Assembly (NCBI GenBank): GCA_016186625.1
Contig: JACPLG010000003.1
Coordinates: 24,744-88,743 of the forward strand
Reading direction: 5' to 3'
DNA: 64,000 nucleotides
DNA from: Candidatus Levyibacteriota bacterium
GTDB taxonomy: Bacteria; Patescibacteria; Microgenomatia; Levybacterales; UBA12049
Every line of letters begins with the position of its first letter. The stretch's first letter is position 1. Shown piece after piece: positions 17,517 through 26,612 of the stretch. Below the pieces are notes generated by a model. The model saw only the letters and a list, made by a program, of their open reading frames with translations, was not told the DNA's origin and did not search any database. The position numbers and the translations under genes are program-made.

Positions 17517-17545
17517 ATTATACCAAGAATTTTTAAATTTAACAA
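17517..17545 (-). promoter_or_regulatory. rpsO promoter
   Basis: Minus strand: TTGTTA (17540-17545), 17-nt spacer, then an extended -10 TGGTATAAT with the hexamer at 17517-17522. The transcript would have a leader of about 35-40 nt, AT-rich and repeat-like. Confidence 0.7.
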
Positions 17546-17599
17546 TCTTGTTGTTCAGTCAACTATTCCAACCATTTTAGCCATACAAACTATTTTAGA

Positions 17600-18589
17600 C
17601 TATTCAACGTTGGTTGAGCCTTTGTATATTTTTGGCGATAGCCAATCCGGAGGGGCTTCCTGCCTGCCGGCAGGCAGGTCATCTTTTTTTTGCTCCCTTG
17701 GAAATTCCCTTATTGATTGTGGCGAAGAGGAACGAGCTACTTGCGATGCGGGTGTTTGAACTGCTTGCGGTGAGACTGATCTGCCCATCCCCGGTCTTGC
17801 AGGAGGGCTGGGATATCCAAAAGATTGCGGGCTAACTCTTTGTGTCATTGGTTGGGTCCTTGGACTAACACTTTCTCTAAATGCACCATTTCTAAGAAGA
17901 ATTCCGGTCATTTCAAATGCGAGTGAGCTTGTTTGCGGACTTTGAAAATCCGCTGTTGCCGAAACTATTCCATCCATTAAATTCTGAGAAATATCAGGAT
18001 CCATGGGATATGCAAGGGTCACCAAGATATTGGCGATTTGCTCAGAAATAGACGATGCAGTCTGACCAATTACTACAATATCTCCAAATCCTTCATTATT
18101 ACCAAATTTGTCAATATTAACAATTGTTGTATCCTTAAGTCTGTCTATGCTAAATTGGGCTGAAAGTTCCGAGAGTCTTTTGACTCCTACTGCAATAAGT
18201 ACTTGTGGGACTTCTCCTGATCTTCTGAAAAGAACATCTTTTTCTCCAAAAGAAAGAGAATTTTCCTTAGGTTTGACAATAATGTTTAGAAGTCCACTTT
18301 CAAGAGTGTAAGAAACTTTTCCAATCTCATCTCCTTGATAGGGAAACGAAACCACTAAATCTCCACTTTTTGATTCGAAGTAGGGCTTAACCTTGTCTAT
18401 TCCGACTAAATTTGATACCTCTACCAAAGGCTCCCTAGAGGAAATTACTGATACGTCTTTACCTAAAGAGCTAAGCGCAAGATAAAGTGCGAGTGCTCCT
18501 CCCATTTCATCAAGGCTATAACCAGATCCAACAACAATAGCAAAACTTGCTTTTGTATCAAAAATTTCTCTTAATCTTTGGAGTTCCAT
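17600..18589 (-). CDS. DHH-family-like protein, catalytic motifs apparently lost
   Basis: A 329-aa protein at the place where bacteria often carry nrnA, between infB and rpsO. Its N-terminus has the DHH fold pattern (FAIVVGSGYSLDEMGGALAL), but the metal-binding motif HxNPDGDALGS of NrnA has become GSGYSLDEMGG, and no DHH triad is visible. Residues from about 230 are a Ser/Pro/Arg/Gln-rich disordered tail with repeated VSPQ words. The palindromic element at 17659-17678 is read through as DLPAGRQ. It may be a pseudo-enzyme or scaffold; activity is doubtful. Confidence 0.65.
   Translation of the reverse strand: MELQRLREIFDTKASFAIVVGSGYSLDEMGGALALYLALSSLGKDVSVISSREPLVEVSNLVGIDKVKPYFESKSGDLVVSFPYQGDEIGKVSYTLESGLLNIIVKPKENSLSFGEKDVLFRRSGEVPQVLIAVGVKRLSELSAQFSIDRLKDTTIVNIDKFGNNEGFGDIVVIGQTASSISEQIANILVTLAYPMDPDISQNLMDGIVSATADFQSPQTSSLAFEMTGILLRNGAFRESVSPRTQPMTQRVSPQSFGYPSPPARPGMGRSVSPQAVQTPASQVARSSSPQSIREFPREQKKDDLPAGRQEAPPDWLSPKIYKGSTNVE
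17659..17678. repeat. 20-bp perfect palindrome CCTGCCTGCC/GGCAGGCAGG inside a gene
   Basis: A perfect 20-bp palindrome within the C-terminal tail of the DHH-like gene, read as LPAGRQ. An identical copy lies in tatD (39857-39876), and a copy with one change lies in the groES leader (50218-50237). Confidence 0.95.
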
Positions 18590-18685
18590 ATTAATCGCTT
18601 AAGCTCAAAATAATAAATTAAAAATTATATCTCAAAGATTTTAGATTTAACCTATTATTTTTAATTTAAATTCTATAGGATATTT

Positions 18686-20137
18686 TTAGCTATGGCATAT
18701 TACCATATCTCCAATATTAAAGTCAAGGGATGGACCAATAATTATTCCTGCTTCCCCCCCCGCCTCCACTTTTGATTTTTGCTCTTTACCCTGTCTTACG
18801 GAATTTATATGGCCACCTCCAATAACTTCTTCTCCCCGTTCAATTCTTACCTTATCACCCTTGGCAACTCTTCCTTCAAGAACTTTTACCCCCATAACGG
18901 TTTGTTTGTCAAATGGAAAACTTGCCAAAATTTTTGCAGTGCCATAAATCTCTTCCAAAAGCGATAGCTCTTTTCCTTCAACTACATCTGCAATTTCATC
19001 AAGCATTTCATAGATGACTGTATAATTCTTCACCAAAACTTTCTCATTTAAAGCCAATTTTGCAATATCAGGCTTTATTTTTATATTAAAACCTAAGACG
19101 AGCGCGCCTGTTGACTTGGCTAACAAAATGTCTGCTGAGGTGATATCCCCAGTTTTTTTAAGGATCACGTTTATTTTTGGAGGAAGAGATGTGTAAATAG
19201 CCTCAAGCGAACCAAATGTATCTGCAACCAAAATAAGAGAAACTACCCCCTCTTCATTTCTTACTGGTCTTTTTTCTGTTTTTTCTTCCTCCGCCGCCTC
19301 AGAGCCTTTGTTAACAACACTACCTACGCCGGGCACTCGCTCAAAGCCTAATACCTCAACTGCTTCTCCTATACTAGCTTCATTTATCTGTTTTCCTGAA
19401 TCTGATATCAAGCTTCTGACTTTTCCGGTGACCTCTCCTGTTGTAATCTGGTCTCTAACTGAAATTCTTCCGTTTTTGACAACAAGTGTTGCTTTTGCGC
19501 CCGCTTTTGGATCTTGTTTTGATTCTATAACTATAGCTTTTAATGGAGAACTCAAACTTACATTCTCTTCTGGGTGTAAATCTGAAACCAATAAAATTAG
19601 ATCCAATAACTCTTTGATATTTGTATTCTTCTTAGCGGAGACTTCAATTACAGGTACGTCCCCACCAAGTCCCTCAATTAAAACTTCTTCTCCGGCCAAT
19701 TGTTTTTTTGCCTTTTCTGGATTTTTATGTGGATCGTCTGACTTGGTTAAAACAACAATATAAGGAATTTTTGAGGCTTTGAGTAAACTTATACTTTCTT
19801 TTGTCTGGGGCATTACACCATCAACCGAGGAGACTATTAAAAGACCTATGTCTGCGGCCTGAGCTCCACGTGAACGCATCTTTGCAAAAGCCTGATGCCC
19901 TGGAGTATCAATAAAAGTAATCCACCTTTTTTTGCCTTCATGCTTGTCCTGAGCAGAGTCGAAGGATTCCACCTCAACGCTTGAGGCGCCGATTTTTTGT
20001 GTAATTCCGCCATGCTCCCGCTGCGCAACCCCGGTTTTTCTAATAGCATCAAGAAGTGTCGTTTTACCGTGGTCAACATGACCCAAAACTGCTACAACTG
20101 GAGGGAATTGCTGAATTGTTTTTTCGTTTTTTTCCAT
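18686..20137 (-). CDS. infB: Translation initiation factor IF-2 (short form)
   Basis: A 483-aa IF-2 that starts almost at the G domain: the P-loop AVLGHVDHGKTTLLDAIR is at about residues 15-32, the switch II motif DTPGHQAF follows, and domains II to IV are complete to the C-terminus. The long N-terminal regions of most bacterial IF-2 proteins are absent. IF-2 brings initiator tRNA to the 30S subunit. A repeat insert (SFDSAQDKHE, about 19945-19970) sits in the loop just before the switch II strand. It lies between nusA and the DHH-like gene. Confidence 0.96.
   Translation of the reverse strand: MEKNEKTIQQFPPVVAVLGHVDHGKTTLLDAIRKTGVAQREHGGITQKIGASSVEVESFDSAQDKHEGKKRWITFIDTPGHQAFAKMRSRGAQAADIGLLIVSSVDGVMPQTKESISLLKASKIPYIVVLTKSDDPHKNPEKAKKQLAGEEVLIEGLGGDVPVIEVSAKKNTNIKELLDLILLVSDLHPEENVSLSSPLKAIVIESKQDPKAGAKATLVVKNGRISVRDQITTGEVTGKVRSLISDSGKQINEASIGEAVEVLGFERVPGVGSVVNKGSEAAEEEKTEKRPVRNEEGVVSLILVADTFGSLEAIYTSLPPKINVILKKTGDITSADILLAKSTGALVLGFNIKIKPDIAKLALNEKVLVKNYTVIYEMLDEIADVVEGKELSLLEEIYGTAKILASFPFDKQTVMGVKVLEGRVAKGDKVRIERGEEVIGGGHINSVRQGKEQKSKVEAGGEAGIIIGPSLDFNIGDMVICHS
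19945..19970. repeat. Dispersed repeat read in frame as FDSAQDK in infB
   Basis: The segment TCCTGAGCAGAGTCGAAGGA encodes part of SFDSAQDK on the minus strand. It is related to the intergenic hairpin at 10085-10140. It lengthens a loop in the G domain without breaking the frame. Confidence 0.75.
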
Positions 20138-20144
20138 AAATTAT

Positions 20145-20283
20145 TTAAATCCGAATATCGAATATCGAAACTCGAAACAATATCAAAATTCAAATGTTCA
20201 AATTGACTAAACATATGTTTTGAATTTCGAATTTCTACTATTTGAATTTGTTTCGTATTTAGTGCTTCGGATTTCGAATTTGT
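20145..20283. repeat. Degenerate CGAAATT/CGAATAT array between nusA and infB
   Basis: Seven- to eight-base units (CGAATAT, CGAATAT, CGAAACT, CGAAACA, then inverted copies TTTCGAATTT) fill the nusA-infB spacer. The same sequence type encodes the insert in lepA at about 53100-53218. Nothing else is seen in the spacer. Confidence 0.7.
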
Positions 20284-21600
20284 TCATTTTTTAGCATCTG
20301 TATCCGGATTTTCAGGCTGCATTGTTTCATTTTCCGACACTTCTTCTTTTATTTCAGCAGGAGCTTCGTCAGATTCATTGGCGGTAGCGTCCGAACCCTC
20401 CTGAGGTGAATCGGAAACCAACCCCTCGGCAGATTTTGTTCGTTTCTTAGCTTCTGTAGGTTGGTTTCCGCTTAGCGAGGAGGTGTCCAAACTCGATGCC
20501 TCCTCTGTAACCGTCTGAGCGTCACCCGAAGGAGGCGTTTGGTCGCTGGCGCCTTTTTTCTCATCATCTTTTTCAACTTTTGAAGTCTTTTCTTTTGCCT
20601 CGACCTCTTCAGACGGTGCTTCTTCCTCATCCTCCAAAGCTTCACTGGCAGATAGCTCACCTTCAATCTCAATCCTATATCCTGTAAGCTTTGAGGCTAA
20701 TCGGACATTCTGGCCGTCTTTTCCAATCGCCAGGGATAACTCTTCCTGCGGAACTTTAACTCTTGCAGTTTTTTCTTTCTCCGAAATTTCAACTGTTAAG
20801 TTTTTAGCAGGAGAAAGCGCCTGTATAACATAGTCCCTGGGGTTTTCCTGCCACTGAATTATGTCAATTTTTTCAAGACCGTTAAACTCCGCAATAATTG
20901 CCTGTACCCTAACACCTTTTTGGCCGACACAGCTTCCTACCGGATCGATTCCTGCCTGGGAGGAGGATACTGCAATTTTTGCTCTGTTTCCTGGTTCTCT
21001 TTCTATTGCTCTTATCTCAACAGAGCCTTGGGCAACTTCAGGAACTTCACGTTTTAATAAACCTTCGAGCAAACCATTATCTGCGCGAGAGACAACTACT
21101 TCTTCTCCTTTTGGACCTTCGTGGATTTCCTTAAGATAAACAGCCAATCGCTGATTCAGGTGATATTTTTCATTTGCAATCTGCTCCGCCGTAGGCATTA
21201 CTCCTTCTGCTTTTCCAATATCAACTATAATATTTGGGCCTGCAAATCTAAGAACCATGCCGTTAACAATTGTGCCAATTCGGACTTTGTAGTCTGTGAT
21301 TATTGCTTCTTTTTCTTTCTCTCGGATTCTTTGAAGTATGACTTGCTTGGCGGTTTGGGCGGCAATTCTTCCAAATCCTGGAGGAGTTACATCTTCTTTG
21401 TCATGGAAAATTCTGGCCTCACCTGAGTTAGAGTCCAGCGTTGCCGAGTACTCTTCAATTACAATATCAGGGTGATCTTTCCTATAGGCCGCCAGAATTG
21501 CGTTCTGGACTGTCTCAAGAACTATAGAGGGGTCAATGCCCCTTTCATTTGCTACCTGATTTAATGCGAGAGCAAACTCGCTTCTTTGGATTGCCGGCAT
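20284..21600 (-). CDS. nusA: Transcription termination/antitermination factor NusA
   Basis: A 438-aa NusA. The N-terminal polymerase-binding domain (about 1-130) is followed by an S1 domain (GTIVNGMVLRFAGPNIIVDIG), then two KH domains (DPVGSCVGQKGVRVQAIIAE and LSLAIGKDGQNVRLASKLTG). From about residue 310 the protein is an acidic, disordered tail rich in Glu, Ser and Asp. NusA modulates pausing, termination and antitermination. Strong promoter at 21687-21715. First gene of the nusA-infB-rpsO-pnp region. Confidence 0.96.
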   Translation of the reverse strand: MPAIQRSEFALALNQVANERGIDPSIVLETVQNAILAAYRKDHPDIVIEEYSATLDSNSGEARIFHDKEDVTPPGFGRIAAQTAKQVILQRIREKEKEAIITDYKVRIGTIVNGMVLRFAGPNIIVDIGKAEGVMPTAEQIANEKYHLNQRLAVYLKEIHEGPKGEEVVVSRADNGLLEGLLKREVPEVAQGSVEIRAIEREPGNRAKIAVSSSQAGIDPVGSCVGQKGVRVQAIIAEFNGLEKIDIIQWQENPRDYVIQALSPAKNLTVEISEKEKTARVKVPQEELSLAIGKDGQNVRLASKLTGYRIEIEGELSASEALEDEEEAPSEEVEAKEKTSKVEKDDEKKGASDQTPPSGDAQTVTEEASSLDTSSLSGNQPTEAKKRTKSAEGLVSDSPQEGSDATANESDEAPAEIKEEVSENETMQPENPDTDAKK

Positions 21601-21686
21601 AATATAAATTAGGATTTAGGAATAAAGGATTTAAGTGATAAGTGACTTATCATTGTTTTCTTTTAATCCTGAAATCCTGTTGATAG

Positions 21687-21715
21687 AGTATACCAGAATA
21701 TGAGCCTAGCTTCAA
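21687..21715 (-). promoter_or_regulatory. nusA promoter
   Basis: Minus strand: TTGAAG (21710-21715), 17-nt spacer, extended -10 TGGTATACT with hexamer at 21687-21692. It lies directly after the stop of the Clp-like gene and would give a leader of about 80 nt before nusA. Confidence 0.7.
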
Positions 21716-21717
21716 GG

Positions 21718-24075
21718 CTAAGGCTGTTTGACAAAGGTTAGGTTCGAACGGGGATCTACGGAAGCTAGAATTTTATCTCCTCGGACAAATTCACCGGCGA
21801 GGATTTTTTTGGCAATCACATCTTCCGCCTTGTCCTGAATGTAGCGAGCAAGAGGCCGCGCGCCAAATTCTTCGTTATATCCCCCTTGGGCAATCTTCTC
21901 AATTGAGGCTACGTCAAAATTAAGAATAATGTCTTGTGAGGCCATCCTGCTTGATAATTCAGTAAGTAAAAGTTTGGTGATCTGAGCAATCTCATAAGAA
22001 TTAAGTGGTTTAAAGAAAATAATATCATCAAATCTATTCAAAAGTTCGGGAGTAAAAATAGCATTCTTTTGAAGATAGTCTAAAAGTGTTCTGCTGTTAA
22101 GATCAGCATTATAGACCAGACTTTCCCTAATAAACTCTGATCCGGCATTGCTTGTTGCAATAATAATGGCATTTGAGAATGAAATTGTTTTACCATTGTT
22201 ATCAGTAAGGCGTCCATCATCAAAGACCTGTAAAAACAGATTCAAGATCTTTTCATTCGCCTTCTCAAATTCATCAAGTAGAACCAGTGAAAAAGGATGT
22301 CTTGCAACTTTATCAAGAAAACTGCCGGATTCGGACTCAAGCAGTCGAGTGAGAGCGTCAGGATTTGCGTATTCGCTCATATCTGCCCTAATAATATGTG
22401 CCTCTCCTCCAAAATATATTCTGGCAAGGGTTTTGGCAGTTTCAGTTTTTCCAACACCTGTTGGGCCAAGAAATAAAAATGATATCGGTTTTTCCCGGGC
22501 AATCCCTACCCTTATTCTTCGCATCGCCTCAGAAACTTGGCGAATTGCCTCATCCTGTCCAATAACAAACTTATGCATTTCATTTTCCAGATTCAAAAGA
22601 AGCATTTTTTCACCTGCTTTGGGACTTCCAATTGGGATATGGCTTTTTTGTTCAACCTTTTCAAGAATATCTTCCTCTAAAACAATTTTATTTCTATTTT
22701 TCCCCAAATAGACTGAGTTTGCCGTCTCTGTCAAGAGATCTACCGCTGATCCAGGAAGCGAACCGTTTGGATCAAATTTATCTGCATATTTAACTGCCGT
22801 AACAACAGCTTTATAACTTAGGGTAACTTTATTTTGCTCTTCTATCTCTTCTGTTTTTTGAAACAGCATTTTTAAAGCTTCCTCAATGCTTGGGGCTTCC
22901 AGCTTTATAACCTCAAAAAACTCTCTAAGCGCATTATCTTCGAAAAATTGTTTATAGTTAGAATTAGTCATTGTTGCAATTATTGGCAATTTTCCATCTT
23001 TAAGGTATGGAAGAATTGCTCCGGAAAGCTCAATTCCGAAGGACTGGGAGCCTAAAATATTTTGAAACTCGGGAATATAAATAACTACATTTCCGGAATG
23101 TTTCACTTCATCAATTAGTGCTTGTAGTCTTTCTTCCAGTTCCTCTCTGTTTTTGGCACCTGCCACTAGTTGCCCCACCGCTAACTCTAAAAATCTTCGG
23201 TGATTAAGTTTTCGTGATAAATTCGCCTCATAACTATCATAGATAAAATCGTCCACCAAATTGCTTTTGCCAGTCCCAATATCTCCAACAAGAAGCACGT
23301 TATTATTTTGGCTTTTTTGCATTGCCTCAAGTAACGTTTGGTATTCCCTCTCTCTTCCCTCAACAAATGATTTTCGCCTCACATTTGAGAAGGTTAGGTC
23401 CTTAGTGTATTTTTTTGTTTCAGGAGTCCAGCCGTATACAAGAGTTTCAGCAAATCCAATTCCTACAAATCTGGCTTTTGTTTCCTTAGGCCTTTCTTCC
23501 TCATAAATTACCCTCCCCCAATGATTGATATTTAAAACATCTATTTCTTTTAATTTACTATCAAAAAGAAGTTTCGTCTGCTCTTCAGTAATGAGTAAAT
23601 ATGCGCTAATTAAATCTATGGAGGTTACAAATTTACCATTAAGTCTTCTTGCAGTATCATATGCCTTCCTTGACAGTTCTATTTGAGAAACGCTTAAAAT
23701 TTTTATATTTTTTCTATCAATAGCTGCTTTTTCCAAAAAGAATTTTACCTGTGGAAGTTTAAATAAATAATTTAAGATAGAGCCGGCGTCTTTTTTAAAA
23801 AGGGCTGACATTAAAGCCTGTTTTGTGAAAGAATTATAGGGATCTTGAGGATTTTCAGAAACTGAAGACAGCGGATTAATTCTCCCTAATTCATATTTAA
23901 TAAATATATGAATTATTAAACTAAGCGATAAAAGGAATAATGGAAATTTAGGAAAAGAGCCTCCGGCCAGTTGATAAAAAACCCATATTAATAGGCCGTT
24001 AACGGCGACTAGTCGAAACAGTATAAAAACTGCTGAGTTATAAATTAAAGATATTCTTATTTTTTCGTCTCTCAT
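21718..24075 (-). CDS. Membrane-anchored Clp/Hsp100-like ATPase
   Basis: A 785-aa double AAA+ protein of the ClpA/B/C type with two membrane segments in the first 60 residues. D1 has Walker A GDIGTGKS (264-271), but its Walker B is VIYIPE (331-336), with Pro where Asp is expected. D2 is intact: GPTGVGKT (537-544), LVLLDE (597-602), and a C-terminal Clp domain (QGGYNEEFGARPLARYIQ). I see no IGF/LGF loop for ClpP docking and no clpP nearby. It may disaggregate or extract proteins at the membrane. The N-terminal repeat domain of soluble ClpC is only partly recognisable. Confidence 0.85.
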   Translation of the reverse strand: MRDEKIRISLIYNSAVFILFRLVAVNGLLIWVFYQLAGGSFPKFPLFLLSLSLIIHIFIKYELGRINPLSSVSENPQDPYNSFTKQALMSALFKKDAGSILNYLFKLPQVKFFLEKAAIDRKNIKILSVSQIELSRKAYDTARRLNGKFVTSIDLISAYLLITEEQTKLLFDSKLKEIDVLNINHWGRVIYEEERPKETKARFVGIGFAETLVYGWTPETKKYTKDLTFSNVRRKSFVEGREREYQTLLEAMQKSQNNNVLLVGDIGTGKSNLVDDFIYDSYEANLSRKLNHRRFLELAVGQLVAGAKNREELEERLQALIDEVKHSGNVVIYIPEFQNILGSQSFGIELSGAILPYLKDGKLPIIATMTNSNYKQFFEDNALREFFEVIKLEAPSIEEALKMLFQKTEEIEEQNKVTLSYKAVVTAVKYADKFDPNGSLPGSAVDLLTETANSVYLGKNRNKIVLEEDILEKVEQKSHIPIGSPKAGEKMLLLNLENEMHKFVIGQDEAIRQVSEAMRRIRVGIAREKPISFLFLGPTGVGKTETAKTLARIYFGGEAHIIRADMSEYANPDALTRLLESESGSFLDKVARHPFSLVLLDEFEKANEKILNLFLQVFDDGRLTDNNGKTISFSNAIIIATSNAGSEFIRESLVYNADLNSRTLLDYLQKNAIFTPELLNRFDDIIFFKPLNSYEIAQITKLLLTELSSRMASQDIILNFDVASIEKIAQGGYNEEFGARPLARYIQDKAEDVIAKKILAGEFVRGDKILASVDPRSNLTFVKQP

Positions 24076-24092
24076 CTAATAAATCCAGCATC

Positions 24093-24434
24093 TTAGAAAG
24101 GTGCTTGGATAAAAGGTATAAAAAGAGTTATAACTGGCCACCACAGAAAAAGAGCCAAGAGGCTCAGTTCCACAAAAATAACAAAAATGAAAATTATCAA
24201 ATCTACAAGGATAAGAATACTTTTTATAAATATTCCCATCCCTATTGAAAAAGCAACAAGACCTTTGCGGTATTCGTTTTTTAATGGCTTAAAAAAAGTT
24301 CTGACCATCAGAGGAAGAGAAAGAATTTGCAAGACTGCGTGATTAACAGATCCAAAATATTTAACAAGTCTAAGAGGCGAATCTATATACCAAAATTTGA
24401 TAAATAAGGTAGGTATGGACAGATACAAATTCAT
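24093..24434 (-). CDS. Small multi-pass membrane protein
   Basis: A 113-aa hydrophobic protein with about three membrane spans (LVAFSIGMGIFIKSILILVDL and IFIFVIFVELSLLALFLWWP are clear). It ends 17 nt before the Clp-like gene on the same strand, so the two probably form an operon, and it may be a membrane partner of that ATPase. No family recognised. It has its own promoter at 24479-24507. Confidence 0.65.
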   Translation of the reverse strand: MNLYLSIPTLFIKFWYIDSPLRLVKYFGSVNHAVLQILSLPLMVRTFFKPLKNEYRKGLVAFSIGMGIFIKSILILVDLIIFIFVIFVELSLLALFLWWPVITLFIPFIQAPF

Positions 24435-24478
24435 TAACTACACCCTAAACGCTATACGCTAAACCCTAGGGCAATCTA

Positions 24479-24507
24479 AGTATAAGAACTTGAGGCCAAA
24501 ATTACAA
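24479..24507 (-). promoter_or_regulatory. Promoter of the membrane protein-Clp operon
   Basis: Minus strand: TTGTAA (24502-24507), 17-nt spacer, TATACT (24479-24484). The -35 box overlaps the pyrD stop codon. Confidence 0.55.
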
Positions 24508-25575
24508 ATTATTTTTTATTTCTTGTGCTAATAATGGATTCCACATGGCTCCGGTTGCGCTCATTACTGCGTCTGCACCTCCCAATCGATATTCAAAATA
24601 ATCATTGGGGTCAGTTACTCCTCCTACTCCAATAATGGCAAACCGCAAACCCAACTCCTCACGAATACTTTTAAGCCTTCGTACCATTTCAAGCCCTGCC
24701 CATTTAATAGGATGGCCACAGACTCCAGATCTTAAACGATTTTCTCCGGGAAGTGCCTGCTCACCCTTTTCATTATAAATTCTTGCAGGAATTGTATTAA
24801 TTGCTGAAATGCCCTCAACTGTTTTACCAACCAGGAGAACAAGTTTTTCAAGTCGTTTCGGGTCATCAAAGTATGCAATTTTTATTATTAAAGGTGTATT
24901 TCCGATCTCATTTTTTATTACCTCAACAATTTCCCTAGTTCTTGGTAAGTCGAAACAAAGAAGATGCGCTGATCCTTCATTTGGACAAGACAAATTGACT
25001 TCTAAAGCTTTTGCTCCGGTTTCCTTAACCAAACGCGCTGCTAGTACGAAGTCTTTAATATAATTTTTGACATCCCCTTTTGAGTTAGTTGTTCCCTGAA
25101 AACTTCCGACTACTATTTGTCCCGGCTTTGCATGTTTTACGGCTTTTGCCATGTCTTTTTGCCAAATATCTGGATCATAAGACGGTACACCAAATGAATT
25201 TGTAATTGCAATTGGAGGAGTATATTTATTTATTCCTATCAAGCCCTTATCCGCTTGTTTCAATGTTAAATTTCCGCGTACTTTTACAGCCAAAACATTT
25301 GGCCACTCATTGCAAGTGTGAGGACGAGTTCTGACAGTTTTATAGCTAGTAATATCAAACCCTTTATCTAAAGCCGCATTGACAAATTTTGAATTTAAAA
25401 GTGGACCAGCGGGGATTCCGAAAGGTGTATAGATCGGGATCCCAAAAAGATAGTGATCCGGCTTTCCTTTTTCTTTATATTTTCTTTTATTTACAAACTC
25501 TCCAAATGGTCCTTTTTCATAATTTTCATAGTAAGATTTATTTGGGTCAAAAAATGGAGTACGCAACATTTGCAA
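24502..25575 (-). CDS. pyrD: Dihydroorotate dehydrogenase family protein
   Basis: A 357-aa FMN barrel of the DHODH family. The N-terminal barrel strand is TPFGIPAGPLLNSKFV, the substrate loop NLSCPNEGSAHL is conserved, and the phosphate-binding end is IGVGGVTDPNDYFEYRLGGADAVM. It oxidises dihydroorotate to orotate in UMP synthesis. It begins 2 nt after the pyrC stop, which supports the assignment. The electron acceptor cannot be told; no membrane-binding N-terminal helix is evident, so a cytosolic class is likely. Confidence 0.88.
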   Translation of the reverse strand: MQMLRTPFFDPNKSYYENYEKGPFGEFVNKRKYKEKGKPDHYLFGIPIYTPFGIPAGPLLNSKFVNAALDKGFDITSYKTVRTRPHTCNEWPNVLAVKVRGNLTLKQADKGLIGINKYTPPIAITNSFGVPSYDPDIWQKDMAKAVKHAKPGQIVVGSFQGTTNSKGDVKNYIKDFVLAARLVKETGAKALEVNLSCPNEGSAHLLCFDLPRTREIVEVIKNEIGNTPLIIKIAYFDDPKRLEKLVLLVGKTVEGISAINTIPARIYNEKGEQALPGENRLRSGVCGHPIKWAGLEMVRRLKSIREELGLRFAIIGVGGVTDPNDYFEYRLGGADAVMSATGAMWNPLLAQEIKNNL

Positions 25576-25577
25576 AA

Positions 25578-26612
25578 TTATAACACTTTTGTTGATCCGG
25601 GTTTGGCCAAGACTTTTCCGTTGTCAAAGACTAATCTATTCCTGATATAAACTTTCCTTACTCTGCCTTTTAGTTTCCAGCCTTCAAACGGTGACCATTT
25701 GCATTTTGTGAAGAGTTTCGAACCCTCTACTATCCATTCTTGGTTTTCATCCACTTCGATCCGAGCATTTTGTTTAATACCGAATAATTTTGCCGGCCCG
25801 TCATAACAAAGGCGTTTTATTTCTTTAATCGACAAACAATCCTGCGATACTGCTCGAAGAAGTAAACCTAAAGTAGTTTCAAGTCCGGGAACTCCAAACG
25901 GCGGTTGTTTCGAACGTTTTTCAGAGGCGATATGCGGTGCGTGATCTGATTCTATGCAATCTACCCATTTTAAATTTTTCCATACAAACTCTGAAAAGGC
26001 ATCATCAATTCGGGGTTTCATGAGGCCAAACGTTCCCAATTTCTTAATATCTTTTTTTGTGAGAAATAAATGATGGGGAGTAACACCACAGGTTATTGGT
26101 AAACCGGCTTTTTTTGCTTTTATTATTTTTTGGAGACTTTCTATTGTTGAGACATGACAAACATGCGTTTTCTTTTTTGTTTTTTTGCAAACATCAATTA
26201 CCAGATCAATAACATCTTCCTCCGCGTGGACTAAGATAGGTTTGTTAATATTATAAGCTTCATAAATTTTTATCAAACTTTTTTTATTAATAATAAAATT
26301 CCCAGTTGTTTTATTTAGAAAAAGTTTCAAACCAAACACTTGGTTTCGAACTTTTGCAAATTCTTCTAAATTATCTCCAAGCGAACCGAAATAAAATCCA
26401 ATGTCAGCAACTATTTGTTTCCTGGCAATTTCTTTTTTTTCTTTTAGAAGTTTTGAGGTTGTTATCGGAATAGCATTGTTTGGCATATCGATTACAAACG
26501 TGTAACCGCCAGCAAGTGCTGCTGAAGTTCCTGTTAAAAAATCTTCCTTATGCGTTTGTCCCGGAGTTCGCAGATGCACATGAGGATCAATAAGCCCTGG
26601 TAAAGTAATCAT
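25578..26612 (-). CDS. pyrC: Dihydroorotase
   Basis: A 344-aa amidohydrolase. The metal site DPHVHLRTPGQTHKED is near the N-terminus. A Lys in FGLKLFLNKTTG can serve as the carbamylated ligand, then come His residues in VHAEED and CHVSTIES, and the final metal ligand is in IESDHAPH. It closes carbamoyl-aspartate to dihydroorotate. The start overlaps the upstream LOG-family gene as ATGA. It is shorter than many type I dihydroorotases (about 420 aa) but has all catalytic blocks. Confidence 0.93.
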   Translation of the reverse strand: MITLPGLIDPHVHLRTPGQTHKEDFLTGTSAALAGGYTFVIDMPNNAIPITTSKLLKEKKEIARKQIVADIGFYFGSLGDNLEEFAKVRNQVFGLKLFLNKTTGNFIINKKSLIKIYEAYNINKPILVHAEEDVIDLVIDVCKKTKKKTHVCHVSTIESLQKIIKAKKAGLPITCGVTPHHLFLTKKDIKKLGTFGLMKPRIDDAFSEFVWKNLKWVDCIESDHAPHIASEKRSKQPPFGVPGLETTLGLLLRAVSQDCLSIKEIKRLCYDGPAKLFGIKQNARIEVDENQEWIVEGSKLFTKCKWSPFEGWKLKGRVRKVYIRNRLVFDNGKVLAKPGSTKVL

